Assembly (NCBI GenBank): GCA_017447865.1
Contig: JAFSMO010000074.1
Coordinates: 1 to 64,000, forward strand
Reading direction: 5' to 3'
DNA: 64,000 nucleotides
DNA from: Thermoguttaceae bacterium
Lineage (GTDB): Bacteria > Planctomycetota > Planctomycetia > Pirellulales > Thermoguttaceae
This document shows, piece after piece, positions 43,148 through 50,672 of the stretch. A program made the translations under genes and the position numbers. Every line of letters starts with the position of its first letter. The first letter of the stretch is position 1. Below the pieces are notes generated by a model that saw only the letters and a list, made by a program, of their open reading frames with translations, searched no databases and was not told the DNA's origin.

Positions 43148-43460
43148 CGGAGGGCCGGCGTCCTCGCCGGCCAAGTTCGGCGCAAGCCGAACGTTCCTTC
43201 ATCCATTTCTAAAGCACCGAATCCAGTAAAGAGTTCACCCCAATAAGGCCCCGCGGATCAGGCAGATTGGGCGGATTTAAACGGATTTTAAGGAAGAAAT
43301 TTTATTTCTCTTTATTTAAAATCCGCCTCGATCCGCTTAATCCGCTTTATCCGCGGGGCCTTTTTCGGTCTGCGACTTTTTGCGAGTTTTGTGTTTAAGT
43401 GTGATTTTTATTCGCGTTCGGCCTGCGCCGAACTTGACCGGCGAGGACGCCGGCCCTCCG
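43148..43460. repeat. Large nested palindromic element
   Basis: Outer arms 43148-43193 and 43415-43460 are 46-nt inverted repeats with two mismatches (CGGAGGGCCGGCGTCCTCGC...). Inside, 43245-43364 is a second inverted repeat with AAGGCCCCGCGGAT ends and repeated GATCCGC-type units. Each outer arm also contains hairpins. It fills the convergent gap between GH2 and cysA almost exactly, 7 nt from one stop and 4 nt from the other. Confidence 0.9.
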
Positions 43461-43463
43461 GAC

Positions 43464-44540
43464 CTATTCTTCCAAAGAGTGTTCGTCGGAACCAAAGACG
43501 TGAATGTTGCACGGCGTCACGTAAACTTCCTGGCCCGTTTCGAGATTCAGATCCGAAAGCATCGCGTGCGTCATTTCGGCCGTCATGGGGTCACCGCTGT
43601 GCGTTTCCAGCTCGACACGGACCCGGGCGCCTGCCGAGTGGATCCGCTTCACCACCGCGCGAAGGTTAAAACTGTTCGGCGTTTTCTTGTGTGAAATCAG
43701 CAACTCATGCGGACGAACAAAAAGTTTCGCCTCCTCCGTGTTTTCCGGCACGTCCATAATGTACTGCCCGCCCAGGCGCACCTTTCCGTCGGTGATCTGG
43801 CCGCGAAATTTGTTCACCGAGCCGAGGAAGTTCATCACGAATTCCGTCGCGGGCTTGTGGAACACTTCGTTCGGCGTCGCAAACTGCTCAACCTTTCCGG
43901 CACTCATGACGGCTACGCGGTCCGCCACTTCCAACGCTTCGTCCTGGTCGTGCGTCACGAAAACGCTCGTCAGATGGATCTCGTCGTGCAAACGGCGCAG
44001 CCACTGCCGCAGCTCGACGCGGACTTTCGCGTCCAGCGCCCCAAACGGCTCGTCCAGAAGCAGAACTTGCGGCTCGACCGCCAACGCACGGGCCAATGCA
44101 ACACGCTGACGCTGACCACCCGAAAGCTGATGCGGGTACCGGTTTGCCTGCGTATCAAGCTGAACCAGACGCAAAAGCTCCAGCACACGGCGGCGAATCT
44201 CGCCATTATCGGGCCGGGTCTCGCGAGGACGAACCCGCAGACCGAACGCGACGTTTTCAAAAACCGTCATGTGGCGGAACAGCGCATAGTGCTGGAATAC
44301 GAAACCGACGCCGCGGTCGCCGATTTTCGAATTCGCCACGTTGTGATTATTGAACAGAACGGGACCGCTTCCCTCGTCCGCCTCTTCCAGACCCGCGATG
44401 ATACGCAGGAGCGTCGTTTTTCCGGAACCGGACGGCCCCAGCAGCGCGACCAGTTCGCCGGTTTTCACGTAAAGCGAAACGTCGTTCAGGGCCAGGAAAT
44501 TTCCGAAGGACTTGGTAATATTTTGAACTTCTATACTCAT
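43464..44540 (-). CDS. cysA: Sulfate/thiosulfate import ATP-binding protein
   Basis: ATPase of the sulfate ABC importer, 358 residues. Walker [11 protein letters not shown]-loop FVFQHYALF, signature [15 protein letters not shown], Walker [13 protein letters not shown] and switch His [13 protein letters not shown]. The C-terminal TOBE-like region starts near residue 235 ([14 protein letters not shown]). ATG 44540 follows AAGGGG by 6 nt; an upstream TTG at 44546 is less likely. Last gene of the operon sbp-cysT-cysW-cysA, separated from cysW by a palindromic element. Confidence 0.95.
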   Translation of the reverse strand: MSIEVQNITKSFGNFLALNDVSLYVKTGELVALLGPSGSGKTTLLRIIAGLEEADEGSGPVLFNNHNVANSKIGDRGVGFVFQHYALFRHMTVFENVAFGLRVRPRETRPDNGEIRRRVLELLRLVQLDTQANRYPHQLSGGQRQRVALARALAVEPQVLLLDEPFGALDAKVRVELRQWLRRLHDEIHLTSVFVTHDQDEALEVADRVAVMSAGKVEQFATPNEVFHKPATEFVMNFLGSVNKFRGQITDGKVRLGGQYIMDVPENTEEAKLFVRPHELLISHKKTPNSFNLRAVVKRIHSAGARVRVELETHSGDPMTAEMTHAMLSDLNLETGQEVYVTPCNIHVFGSDEHSLEE

Positions 44541-44556
44541 CGTCAACCCCTTGGGG

Positions 44557-44670
44557 GGAATGAATAATGAATAACGAATAATGAGGAGAAAGACTTTTAC
44601 CTTTTATTCGATGTTTTAGAGACGACGCTGGAAGCGTCGTCCCCATTATTCGTTATTCATTATTCATTCC
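44557..44670 (-). repeat. Palindromic element between cysW and cysA
   Basis: Perfect 27-nt terminal inverted repeats built of GAATAATGAATAACG units. The core GGAGAAAGACTTTTACC is an inverted version of the core in the elements at 45511 and 46432. One side also carries a GACGACGCTGGAAGCGTCGTC hairpin like that of the 93-bp elements. Confidence 0.88.
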
Positions 44671-44673
44671 TTT

Positions 44674-45495
44674 TTATTCGTCTTGAGTTTTCATTTCAAT
44701 GTACGTTTTCAGGACCAGCGTCACGATGGCCATGAGGGCCAAAAGCGTCGAGACGGCAAATGCCGCCACGAGGTCCGACTGGTACGTCTCGTAAATCAAA
44801 AGGGAGAGCGTATTGTTTTTCCCGCCGTGGCTCACGACGTTCACCGCGCCGAACTCGCCCATCGCACGGGCATTGCACAGCACGACGCCATACAGCAGCG
44901 CCCACTTGATGTTCGGGAGCGTGACCCGGAAGAATATTTGCAGGCCGTTCGCACCGAGCACCCTCGCCGCCAGCTCCTCCTCGGACCCCTGCGCCTGCAT
45001 CGTCGGCAAAAGCTCACGTGTCACGAACGGGAACGTTACGAACATTGTCGCAATGACCGTCGCGGTGGTCGTATGCAGGATCTTGATCCCGAAATTGGCC
45101 ATCAGCCAGTCGCCGAAAATGCTGTGCATCCCGAACAGGATGACGAAAAGCAGACCCGCGATGACCGGCGAGACGGCAAACGGCAGGTCGATCAGCGAAA
45201 TGAGCAGGCTCTTGCCCCAAAAGTTGAATTTTCCGAGGCACCAAGCGGACATGATCCCGAACAGGACGTTGATCGGGACGGCAATCCCCACGGTCAGGAG
45301 CGTGACCCCGATCGCACGGATGGTCCGGCGGCTGGTCAGCGCGGTCCAGTACGTCGTCAGGCCCTCCTCAAACGCGCAGTAAAACACCAGGATCAGGGGC
45401 AAAAGGAGGAAAAGCGCCATGAATGTGATCGCTATCGTAATCAGCAGGTAGCGCACAAACGGCGGTTCGTCGGTATTTTGTCGGGAAATGGACAT
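44674..45495 (-). CDS. cysW: Sulfate ABC transporter permease CysW
   Basis: 273-residue inner-membrane permease with six predicted helices. The cytoplasmic EAA loop is LAARVLGANGLQIFFRVTLPNI. NARAMGEFGAVNVVSHGG is the CysW-type signature near the C-terminus. Start 45495 (MSISRQN) follows AAAGGA by 6 nt; the longer frame to 45555 only reads through the palindromic element upstream. Confidence 0.95.
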   Translation of the reverse strand: MSISRQNTDEPPFVRYLLITIAITFMALFLLLPLILVFYCAFEEGLTTYWTALTSRRTIRAIGVTLLTVGIAVPINVLFGIMSAWCLGKFNFWGKSLLISLIDLPFAVSPVIAGLLFVILFGMHSIFGDWLMANFGIKILHTTTATVIATMFVTFPFVTRELLPTMQAQGSEEELAARVLGANGLQIFFRVTLPNIKWALLYGVVLCNARAMGEFGAVNVVSHGGKNNTLSLLIYETYQSDLVAAFAVSTLLALMAIVTLVLKTYIEMKTQDE

Positions 45496-45510
45496 ACGAT
45501 TTCCTTTATT

Positions 45511-45615
45511 AAAACGAATAATGAATAACGAATAACGAATAATGAAAAGGAACACGGGTCAAACTCTTTCTCCCCATTATTCGTTATTCGTTCTTCATTA
45601 TTCATTACTCATCAT
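45511..45615 (+). repeat. Palindromic element between cysT and cysW
   Basis: Imperfect terminal inverted repeats made of GAATAATGAATAACGAATAA units. The core AAACTCTTTCTCCCC resembles the element at 46432. It overlaps the last codons of cysT. Confidence 0.85.
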
Positions 45616-46417
45616 TATATCTCCTGTTCATCCAGACCTGCATGAAGTTGATGCAGAAGAGGATGACGAACGAGGCGATCAGCATCGTCGTGGCGATCGC
45701 AACGGCAACCATCAGGTCCTCCTGGCCGCCCTGGAGGTTTTTCACGATCTCAATCGAAACGATCGGCAGGCTTGTACCCGCTATGAACACGACGGAGCCG
45801 TACTCCCCCAGCGCCCGGGCAAACGCCATCGCGAAGCCGGTGATCAGGGCCGGACGCAGCGACGGGAAGATCACGCGCCAGAACGTCTGCCAACGATTCG
45901 CGCCGAGACTGGCGGAAACTTCTTCCAGTTCCTTTTCGATGTCCTGGATCGCCGGCTGCAGCGTACGCACAACAAAGGGGAGGCCGATAAACGTCAGCGC
46001 GAGCAAAAGGCCCCATTCGGTAAAAATGATTTTCACTCCGATGGCCTGGCCAAGCCGTTTGTAGAGGGTGAGCAGAGCCACACCCGAAACGGCCGTCGGC
46101 ATCGCGAACGGAAGGTCCACCATCGCGTCCACCAGACGGCGGCACGGGAACTTGTATCGGACCAGGACCCACGCCACAATAAAGCCGAAAAAGGCGTTAA
46201 TACCCGCCGCCAAAAGTGAAGCGCCAAACGTCAGACGAAATGCAGCAAGTACACGTGGAGAAAGAACAATCGACCAATACTGATTCCAGCTCATTCCGCC
46301 GACTTTCAGAATCAGACCGGCAAAGGGAATCAGCACCAGAAGACTTAAATAAACCAGCGTCAGCCCCATGGAGATACGAAAGCCAGGGAGAACGCTTTTG
46401 GGATATCGTCGGAACAT
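45605..46417 (-). CDS. cysT: Sulfate ABC transporter permease CysT (CysU)
   Basis: 270-residue inner-membrane permease with six predicted helices. EAA loop EVSASLGANRWQTFWRVIFPSL and FARALGEYGSVVFIAG, the CysT-type signature. It pairs with CysW to form the channel for sulfate delivered by Sbp. The C-terminal codons (MNRRYNDE) run into a palindromic element. Another element separates it from sbp. Confidence 0.95.
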   Translation of the reverse strand: MFRRYPKSVLPGFRISMGLTLVYLSLLVLIPFAGLILKVGGMSWNQYWSIVLSPRVLAAFRLTFGASLLAAGINAFFGFIVAWVLVRYKFPCRRLVDAMVDLPFAMPTAVSGVALLTLYKRLGQAIGVKIIFTEWGLLLALTFIGLPFVVRTLQPAIQDIEKELEEVSASLGANRWQTFWRVIFPSLRPALITGFAMAFARALGEYGSVVFIAGTSLPIVSIEIVKNLQGGQEDLMVAVAIATTMLIASFVILFCINFMQVWMNRRYNDE

Positions 46418-46431
46418 AACTTTTTCAAAAC

Positions 46432-46514
46432 GAATAATGAATAATGAATAACGAATAATGAAAAAAGGTTAAAGTCTTTCTCCCCATTATCCGTTATTCG
46501 TTATTCATTATTCA
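46432..46514 (+). repeat. Palindromic element between sbp and cysT
   Basis: Terminal inverted repeats of GAATAATGAATAACGAATAATG type around the core GGTTAAAGTCTTTCTCCCC. Same family as the elements at 45511 and 44557. Confidence 0.88.
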
Positions 46515-46520
46515 CTTTTT

Positions 46521-47591
46521 TTATTCTTTCATCATTTCTTCAAAAACGCCACCGTTCGAGAAGTGCTTTTCCTGTACGTCTTTCCAGGTGCCAAAAACGT
46601 CCTGGATGCGGAAAAGCTCGACTTTCCCGAAGAGCTCGTTCCCTTCGAGAAGTTTTTCTTCGCTCGGACGGTAGAAGTTTTCCATCACGAGTTTCTGGAT
46701 CTCTTCCGTGTACATGTAGTTCAGGTACTCTTCCGCCACGTCGCGCGTCCCTTTGCGGTCCACCGTCGTGTTGATCAGCGCGACCGACGGCTCGGCCACG
46801 ATGGAAACCGACGGGTACACGATCTCGAACTGGTCGTTTTTATCGCCGTACACGGTTTTCATCGCTTCATTTTCCCACGCGAGCAGCACGTCACCCACGC
46901 CGTCACGCACGAAAAGGTTCGTCGCACCGCGCGCCCCTTCCGGCATTCCGGCGGCTTTCGCGTTCAGGTGGATCTTCTTCACCAGTTCGTAAGCGTTTTC
47001 ATTGGCCGCCTTGACTTTTTCGGCATTGGCCGGGTCGTTCAGGAACGCGGAGTCGAGGGTCCCAAGGTCCTGTTTCAGCTGCCAGCCCCAGGCCGCCAGG
47101 TAGTTCCAGCGGGCGCCGCCGGAAGTGCGCGGGTTGGGCGTGATGACTTCCACGCCTTCTTTCGCCAGGTCGCCCCAGTCTTTCAGGCCTTTCGGATTCC
47201 CCTTTTTCACGAGGAAAACGATCGTTGAGACGTACGGGCAGCTGTTGTTCGGGAACGCCTTCATCCAGTCGTCCGCCAGCGCACCCGGGATGGAATCGCC
47301 GATCAGCTCCACGTCGTAACCCAGAGCGAGGGTCACGACGTCGGCTTCCAGACCTTCAGCAACTTTTTTGGCCTGCGAGCCGGAACCGCCGTTGGACTGG
47401 TCCACGGAAACGGTTTCGCCTTTTACTTTTTCCCAGTGTTCGACGAATTTCTGATTATACGCTTCGTACAGTTCGCGGGTCGGATCGTAAGAAACGTTCA
47501 TGATTTCACGTGTTTTGCCTTGGCCGCAACCCGCCAGAAAGAGCAGACTCAAAGAAAGCGCCAGAGCGGCAAACGCATAAAACTTTTTCAT
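46521..47591 (-). CDS. sbp: Sulfate-binding lipoprotein
   Basis: Periplasmic sulfate/thiosulfate receptor of the ABC importer, 356 residues. The signal peptide ends in a lipobox LAGC, so it is probably membrane-anchored, unlike E. coli Sbp. Family motifs: NVSYDPTRELYEAYN, SVDQSNGGSGSQAKKVAEGL, ADVVTLALGYDVE, TPNPRTSGGARWNYLAAWGW and LLAWENEA. These residues contact sulfate in known structures. First transporter gene after a small membrane-protein gene, 63 nt upstream. Confidence 0.95.
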   Translation of the reverse strand: MKKFYAFAALALSLSLLFLAGCGQGKTREIMNVSYDPTRELYEAYNQKFVEHWEKVKGETVSVDQSNGGSGSQAKKVAEGLEADVVTLALGYDVELIGDSIPGALADDWMKAFPNNSCPYVSTIVFLVKKGNPKGLKDWGDLAKEGVEVITPNPRTSGGARWNYLAAWGWQLKQDLGTLDSAFLNDPANAEKVKAANENAYELVKKIHLNAKAAGMPEGARGATNLFVRDGVGDVLLAWENEAMKTVYGDKNDQFEIVYPSVSIVAEPSVALINTTVDRKGTRDVAEEYLNYMYTEEIQKLVMENFYRPSEEKLLEGNELFGKVELFRIQDVFGTWKDVQEKHFSNGGVFEEMMKE

Positions 47592-47654
47592 TTTTCAATT
47601 CTCCATAAAATGGTGAAGGTTCGGTTTGGCGAGTCCTTCATGAACGATCCACTT

Positions 47655-47834
47655 TACTGTTCCCGATAAGTGAACCAGCTCAGGACTCCAACGACCAGTG
47701 CCGCGACCAGGAAAATCACATCAAAAAAGATGCTTCCTTTGTTGAAAGGGATCCCGATACTCAGGTCAAGGATGAACAGAATGGCCAGAATGACGGAAAG
47801 CCCCAGCGAAAACAGGCATAAAATTTTGGACATT
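47655..47834 (-). CDS. Small two-helix membrane protein heading the sulfate operon
   Basis: 59 residues, too short for common ORF cut-offs. It reads MSKILCLFSLGLSVILAILF at the start and has two hydrophobic helices separated by LSIGIPFNKGS, ending SWFTYREQ. I recall similar small proteins in planctomycetes but know no function. GGGAG lies 7 nt before the ATG and a promoter sits 81 nt upstream, so translation is credible. Being directly before sbp on the same strand, it may be co-transcribed with the sulfate importer. Confidence 0.8.
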
Positions 47835-47914
47835 TAAAATCTCCCAGTTACATTGCCGCCTAAAACAAAAAATTCAATTTAGGTTTCGGCAAAAAATTTT
47901 TCCCTCTAAAATTA

Positions 47915-47942
47915 ATCTTACCAGACTTTACCACTCTGTCCA
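47915..47942 (-). promoter_or_regulatory. Promoter of the small membrane protein-sulfate operon
   Basis: Minus-strand TGGACA, a 16-nt spacer and TAAGAT. A run of eight G on that strand (47943-47950 as C) abuts the -35 box. Confidence 0.62.
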
Positions 47943-48026
47943 CCCCCCCCAGACACTAATTTCGAGGTTAAAAAAGGAAAAATCCGAAAATTTCCTGTAA
48001 TTTTCACAAAAAATCCGGTTTAACAC

Positions 48027-48055
48027 TTTCATAAGATGAAAAATTAGCGTATAAT
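48027..48055 (+). promoter_or_regulatory. Promoter of the GlmU-like gene
   Basis: TTTCAT, a 17-nt spacer and a perfect TATAAT, 53 nt before the ATG. Confidence 0.6.
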
Positions 48056-48108
48056 CAAATTGAAAATTTCATAAAGCCGGAGAGTTTGTTTATCGGGAGG
48101 GATCCATT

Positions 48109-49452
48109 ATGAAAATCGTCGTTTTTGAAGACTCTGCCGTTTGGGAGCTGAACCCCATCACAATGGGCCGGCCCGCTTTCGCGATCACCTGCGGAACCAT
48201 GCGTCTGTTGGACATTTTGGACCAGCTCGGCACCGGTTCGATCTCGTTCCTTTCCAGACCGTACCTGGACGCGACTTCGCGCTATACGTACCCGGAAGAG
48301 CGGTTCCATTTCGGAGCGTCGGAGGTTTGTTCCGAGCTGGAGTCTGCCGGACCGGACGAGAAAGTTCTGCTCGTAAATGCGCGCACGGTTCCGGACGTAA
48401 AGCTCATTCCTTTCCTGAAGAAGTGCATGAAAAAAGCCGAGCTGGTGTGCTATTCGTGGCAGGATGTACCGGCCTGTGCCTGTTTGCCCGCCGCGTGGCT
48501 TCTCAATGCGGTGCGGATGACGAAAAATTGCCCGAAAACGAACGTTTTGCCACTCGATCTGACTCCAATCACAGAAGAATACCCAGAAGCTTTCGAAACC
48601 TCGCTGGAACTTTTCGACTATCCGCATGATGTGGTTCGGAATCACATGAAATTATTCTCCGAAAATCTGGCCTACCGCCTGAAACACAAGGTGCCGGCGC
48701 AGACCGGGAACCCCGAAAAACGCTGGACCTCCGGCCAATGGACCGAGATCCGCGAGGGCGTTTTCGTCGGCGAGGGGGTCAAGCTGGGCGAGTACCTCGT
48801 GACCGATACGTCGAAGGGACCGATCCTTGTCGATGAGGGCGCGTCGATCGGACCGTTCTGCTTCCTGAAAGGCCCGGTTTACATCGGTCCCAACTCGAAA
48901 GTGATCGAGCATGCCGCGCTGAAGGAGGAGGTCGGGCTCGCCCACACGACCAAGGTCGGCGGTGAAGTGGAAGCCTCCTCGATCGAGCCGTACACGAACA
49001 AGCAGCACCACGGCTTTTTGGGCCACTCGTACCTCGGGAGCTGGATCAACCTCGGGGCCGGGACGTGCAACAGCGACCTGAAAAACACGTACGGGAGCGT
49101 TTCGATGCAGTATAAGGACGGCCGCGTCGCCACGTCCATGCAGTTCCACGGGTGCATCATCGGCGACTACGCCAAAACGGCCATTAATACGAGCATTTTC
49201 ACCGGAAAGACCATCGGAAGCTGCTCGATGGTTTACGGTTTCGTGACGCGGAACGTCCCGAGCTTCACGAACTACGCCCGGTCGTTCAACCAGTGCACGG
49301 AGCTTCCGGTCGAGGTGATGATCAGCACGCAGAAAAGAATGTTCGCGCGTCGAAACGTGACGCAGGAGCAGTGCCACATCGACCTCTTGAACCAGATGTT
49401 TCTGATCTCAGCCAGCGAGCGGCAGATGGAGAACGAGCCGCTTTCGCTTTGA
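48109..49452 (+). CDS. GlmU-like sugar nucleotidyltransferase/acyltransferase
   Basis: 447 residues. The N-terminal half replaces the classical pyrophosphorylase with a divergent version (VFEDSAVWELNPITMGRPAF), followed by left-handed beta-helix repeats from about residue 225 (GVFVGEGVKLGEYLV, SIGPFCFLKGPVYIGPNSKV, IGDYAKTAINTSIFTGK). The segment SYLGSWINLGAGTCNSDLKN matches the GlmU acetyltransferase active region. This is the alternative GlmU family I recall as TIGR03991, found in Bacteroidetes and planctomycetes, which probably supplies UDP-GlcNAc. GGGAGG precedes the ATG. Confidence 0.88.
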   Translation: MKIVVFEDSAVWELNPITMGRPAFAITCGTMRLLDILDQLGTGSISFLSRPYLDATSRYTYPEERFHFGASEVCSELESAGPDEKVLLVNARTVPDVKLIPFLKKCMKKAELVCYSWQDVPACACLPAAWLLNAVRMTKNCPKTNVLPLDLTPITEEYPEAFETSLELFDYPHDVVRNHMKLFSENLAYRLKHKVPAQTGNPEKRWTSGQWTEIREGVFVGEGVKLGEYLVTDTSKGPILVDEGASIGPFCFLKGPVYIGPNSKVIEHAALKEEVGLAHTTKVGGEVEASSIEPYTNKQHHGFLGHSYLGSWINLGAGTCNSDLKNTYGSVSMQYKDGRVATSMQFHGCIIGDYAKTAINTSIFTGKTIGSCSMVYGFVTRNVPSFTNYARSFNQCTELPVEVMISTQKRMFARRNVTQEQCHIDLLNQMFLISASERQMENEPLSL

Positions 49453-49474
49453 TTCAAGTAATACGGAGGGTGAA

Positions 49475-49616
49475 TTACGAAGAAGGCCCCCTTGAAAGGG
49501 GGGCTGCCGAGCGAAGCGAGGCTGGGGGGTTCAGGCCAAAGGACAGACTTTCACCAGTTTCGGAACCCCTCCGGCCCTTCGGGCCACCTCCCCTTTCAGG
49601 GGAGGCTTCTTTGTAA
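49475..49616. repeat. Interspersed repeat with GC-rich hairpin arms
   Basis: The arms TTACGAAGAAGGCCCCC and GGGGAGGCTTCTTTGTAA are imperfect inverted repeats. Each contains its own hairpin (CCCCCTTGAAAGGGGG and CCCCTTTCAGGGG). The interior has GCCGAGCGAAGCGAGGC and GGCCCTTCGGGCC hairpins. I recall near-identical repeats in many gut-bacterial genomes. It lies between convergent genes and can act as a terminator. Confidence 0.85.
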
Positions 49617-49627
49617 TCCGCCGGATC

Positions 49628-50413
49628 TTATTTCTCAAGCGACGCCTGGATCAATCCCGCGACTTTCTTGCCGCTCATGAGCATCCCGCCGAAAATCGGG
49701 CCCATGCGGTAGCCGCCCATGCAGTTGTTCGCGCTCATACCGCAGGCGAACAGGCCGGGGAAGTACTCCTTCGTGTTTTCGATCGTCGAGGCTTCGCCGG
49801 AATCGACCCACATCGGACGCTCGCCGAGGATCTTGCCCGTCGGCGTGTCGAGCTTGATCTGCGCTTTGTTGACGGCCAGGTTCATGATCTCGCTCGGATG
49901 GCCCGTCCCGTCGAGGACCGCTTTCGCCACGACCGTCAGCGGGTCCACGTGCATTCCAAGACGTTCGACCGGCGTCCAGTTCACGACCAGACCGCCGACT
50001 TTCTCGCCTTTGAAAATGATGTCCTCGACGCTCATCGCGTTGAAAATTTTGGCGCCCGCGTGGACCGCACTATAAATCAGGGCCGAGGCCATTTCCACCG
50101 AATCGAGCGTAAAGTAACCCGGAGCCGTTTCGATTTCTTTGTAAGTAATTCCCAGATCGTCGAGGATCGCGGTGGCGTCAGACTGAACGACGACCTCATT
50201 GAAAAGCATTCCGCCGCCCCACGTTCCGCCGCCCGGAGCGAGTTTGCGCTCGAAAACGGCGACTTTTTTACCGGCTTTAGCCAAATAGAAAGCCGCGACC
50301 AGGGCGGAAGGGCCGGCGCCGACCATCGCCACATCGACTTCCAGGTGATTCAGCAGTTTTTCAGTGTACGAACGAACGATCGCGGAAGAGATCACATTTT
50401 CGATTGCGGCCAT
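49628..50413 (-). CDS. thi4: Thiamine thiazole synthase, sulfide-dependent type
   Basis: Thi4 builds the ADP-thiazole precursor of thiamine from NAD, glycine and a sulfur donor. 261 residues. FAD/NAD-binding [16 protein letters not shown], then [10 protein letters not shown], and [17 protein letters not shown]. The last motif has His155 where eukaryotic suicide enzymes have Cys, so it should use free sulfide catalytically, as in methanogens. C-terminal [17 protein letters not shown] is conserved. AAAGGA precedes the ATG. I see no TPP riboswitch in its leader. Confidence 0.95.
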   Translation of the reverse strand: MAAIENVISSAIVRSYTEKLLNHLEVDVAMVGAGPSALVAAFYLAKAGKKVAVFERKLAPGGGTWGGGMLFNEVVVQSDATAILDDLGITYKEIETAPGYFTLDSVEMASALIYSAVHAGAKIFNAMSVEDIIFKGEKVGGLVVNWTPVERLGMHVDPLTVVAKAVLDGTGHPSEIMNLAVNKAQIKLDTPTGKILGERPMWVDSGEASTIENTKEYFPGLFACGMSANNCMGGYRMGPIFGGMLMSGKKVAGLIQASLEK

Positions 50414-50490
50414 TTTTTCTTTCCTTTCTGAAGACGCGCGGCGCCGGTCATGTTCCTTAATAAATTGGGCAAAATCTACATTTTCGGTGT

Positions 50491-50518
50491 ATTATAGTCC
50501 TTTTTGAAAAAATTTCAA
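50491..50518 (-). promoter_or_regulatory. Promoter of thi4
   Basis: Minus-strand TTGAAA, a 16-nt spacer and TATAAT. Five C residues (50521-50525) lie 2 nt upstream of the -35 box. Confidence 0.82.
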
Positions 50519-50672
50519 TCGGGGGCGCGGAGGAGGAAGTTTCCTTTTTCTTCAAAAAAATCTGAAAAATTTTGACTTTTTTCGGGGGGGTACACTGGAT
50601 TTTCTTGGGAAGAAATAGTAAAATAGAAAAAATGACTTTTTATGGCCCTTTTTTATTTCAAAGGAGCAAATC

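Noticed and set aside
43400..47600. Repeats in the sulfate operon considered as a CRISPR array
   Set aside because: The units are palindromic, lie in separate gaps, and lack regular unique spacers. No cas gene is present in the window.
50414..50490. Possible TPP riboswitch in the thi4 leader
   Set aside because: The conserved CTGAGA and the CCTGATCTGG-type segments are absent, and the leader is too short for the fold.
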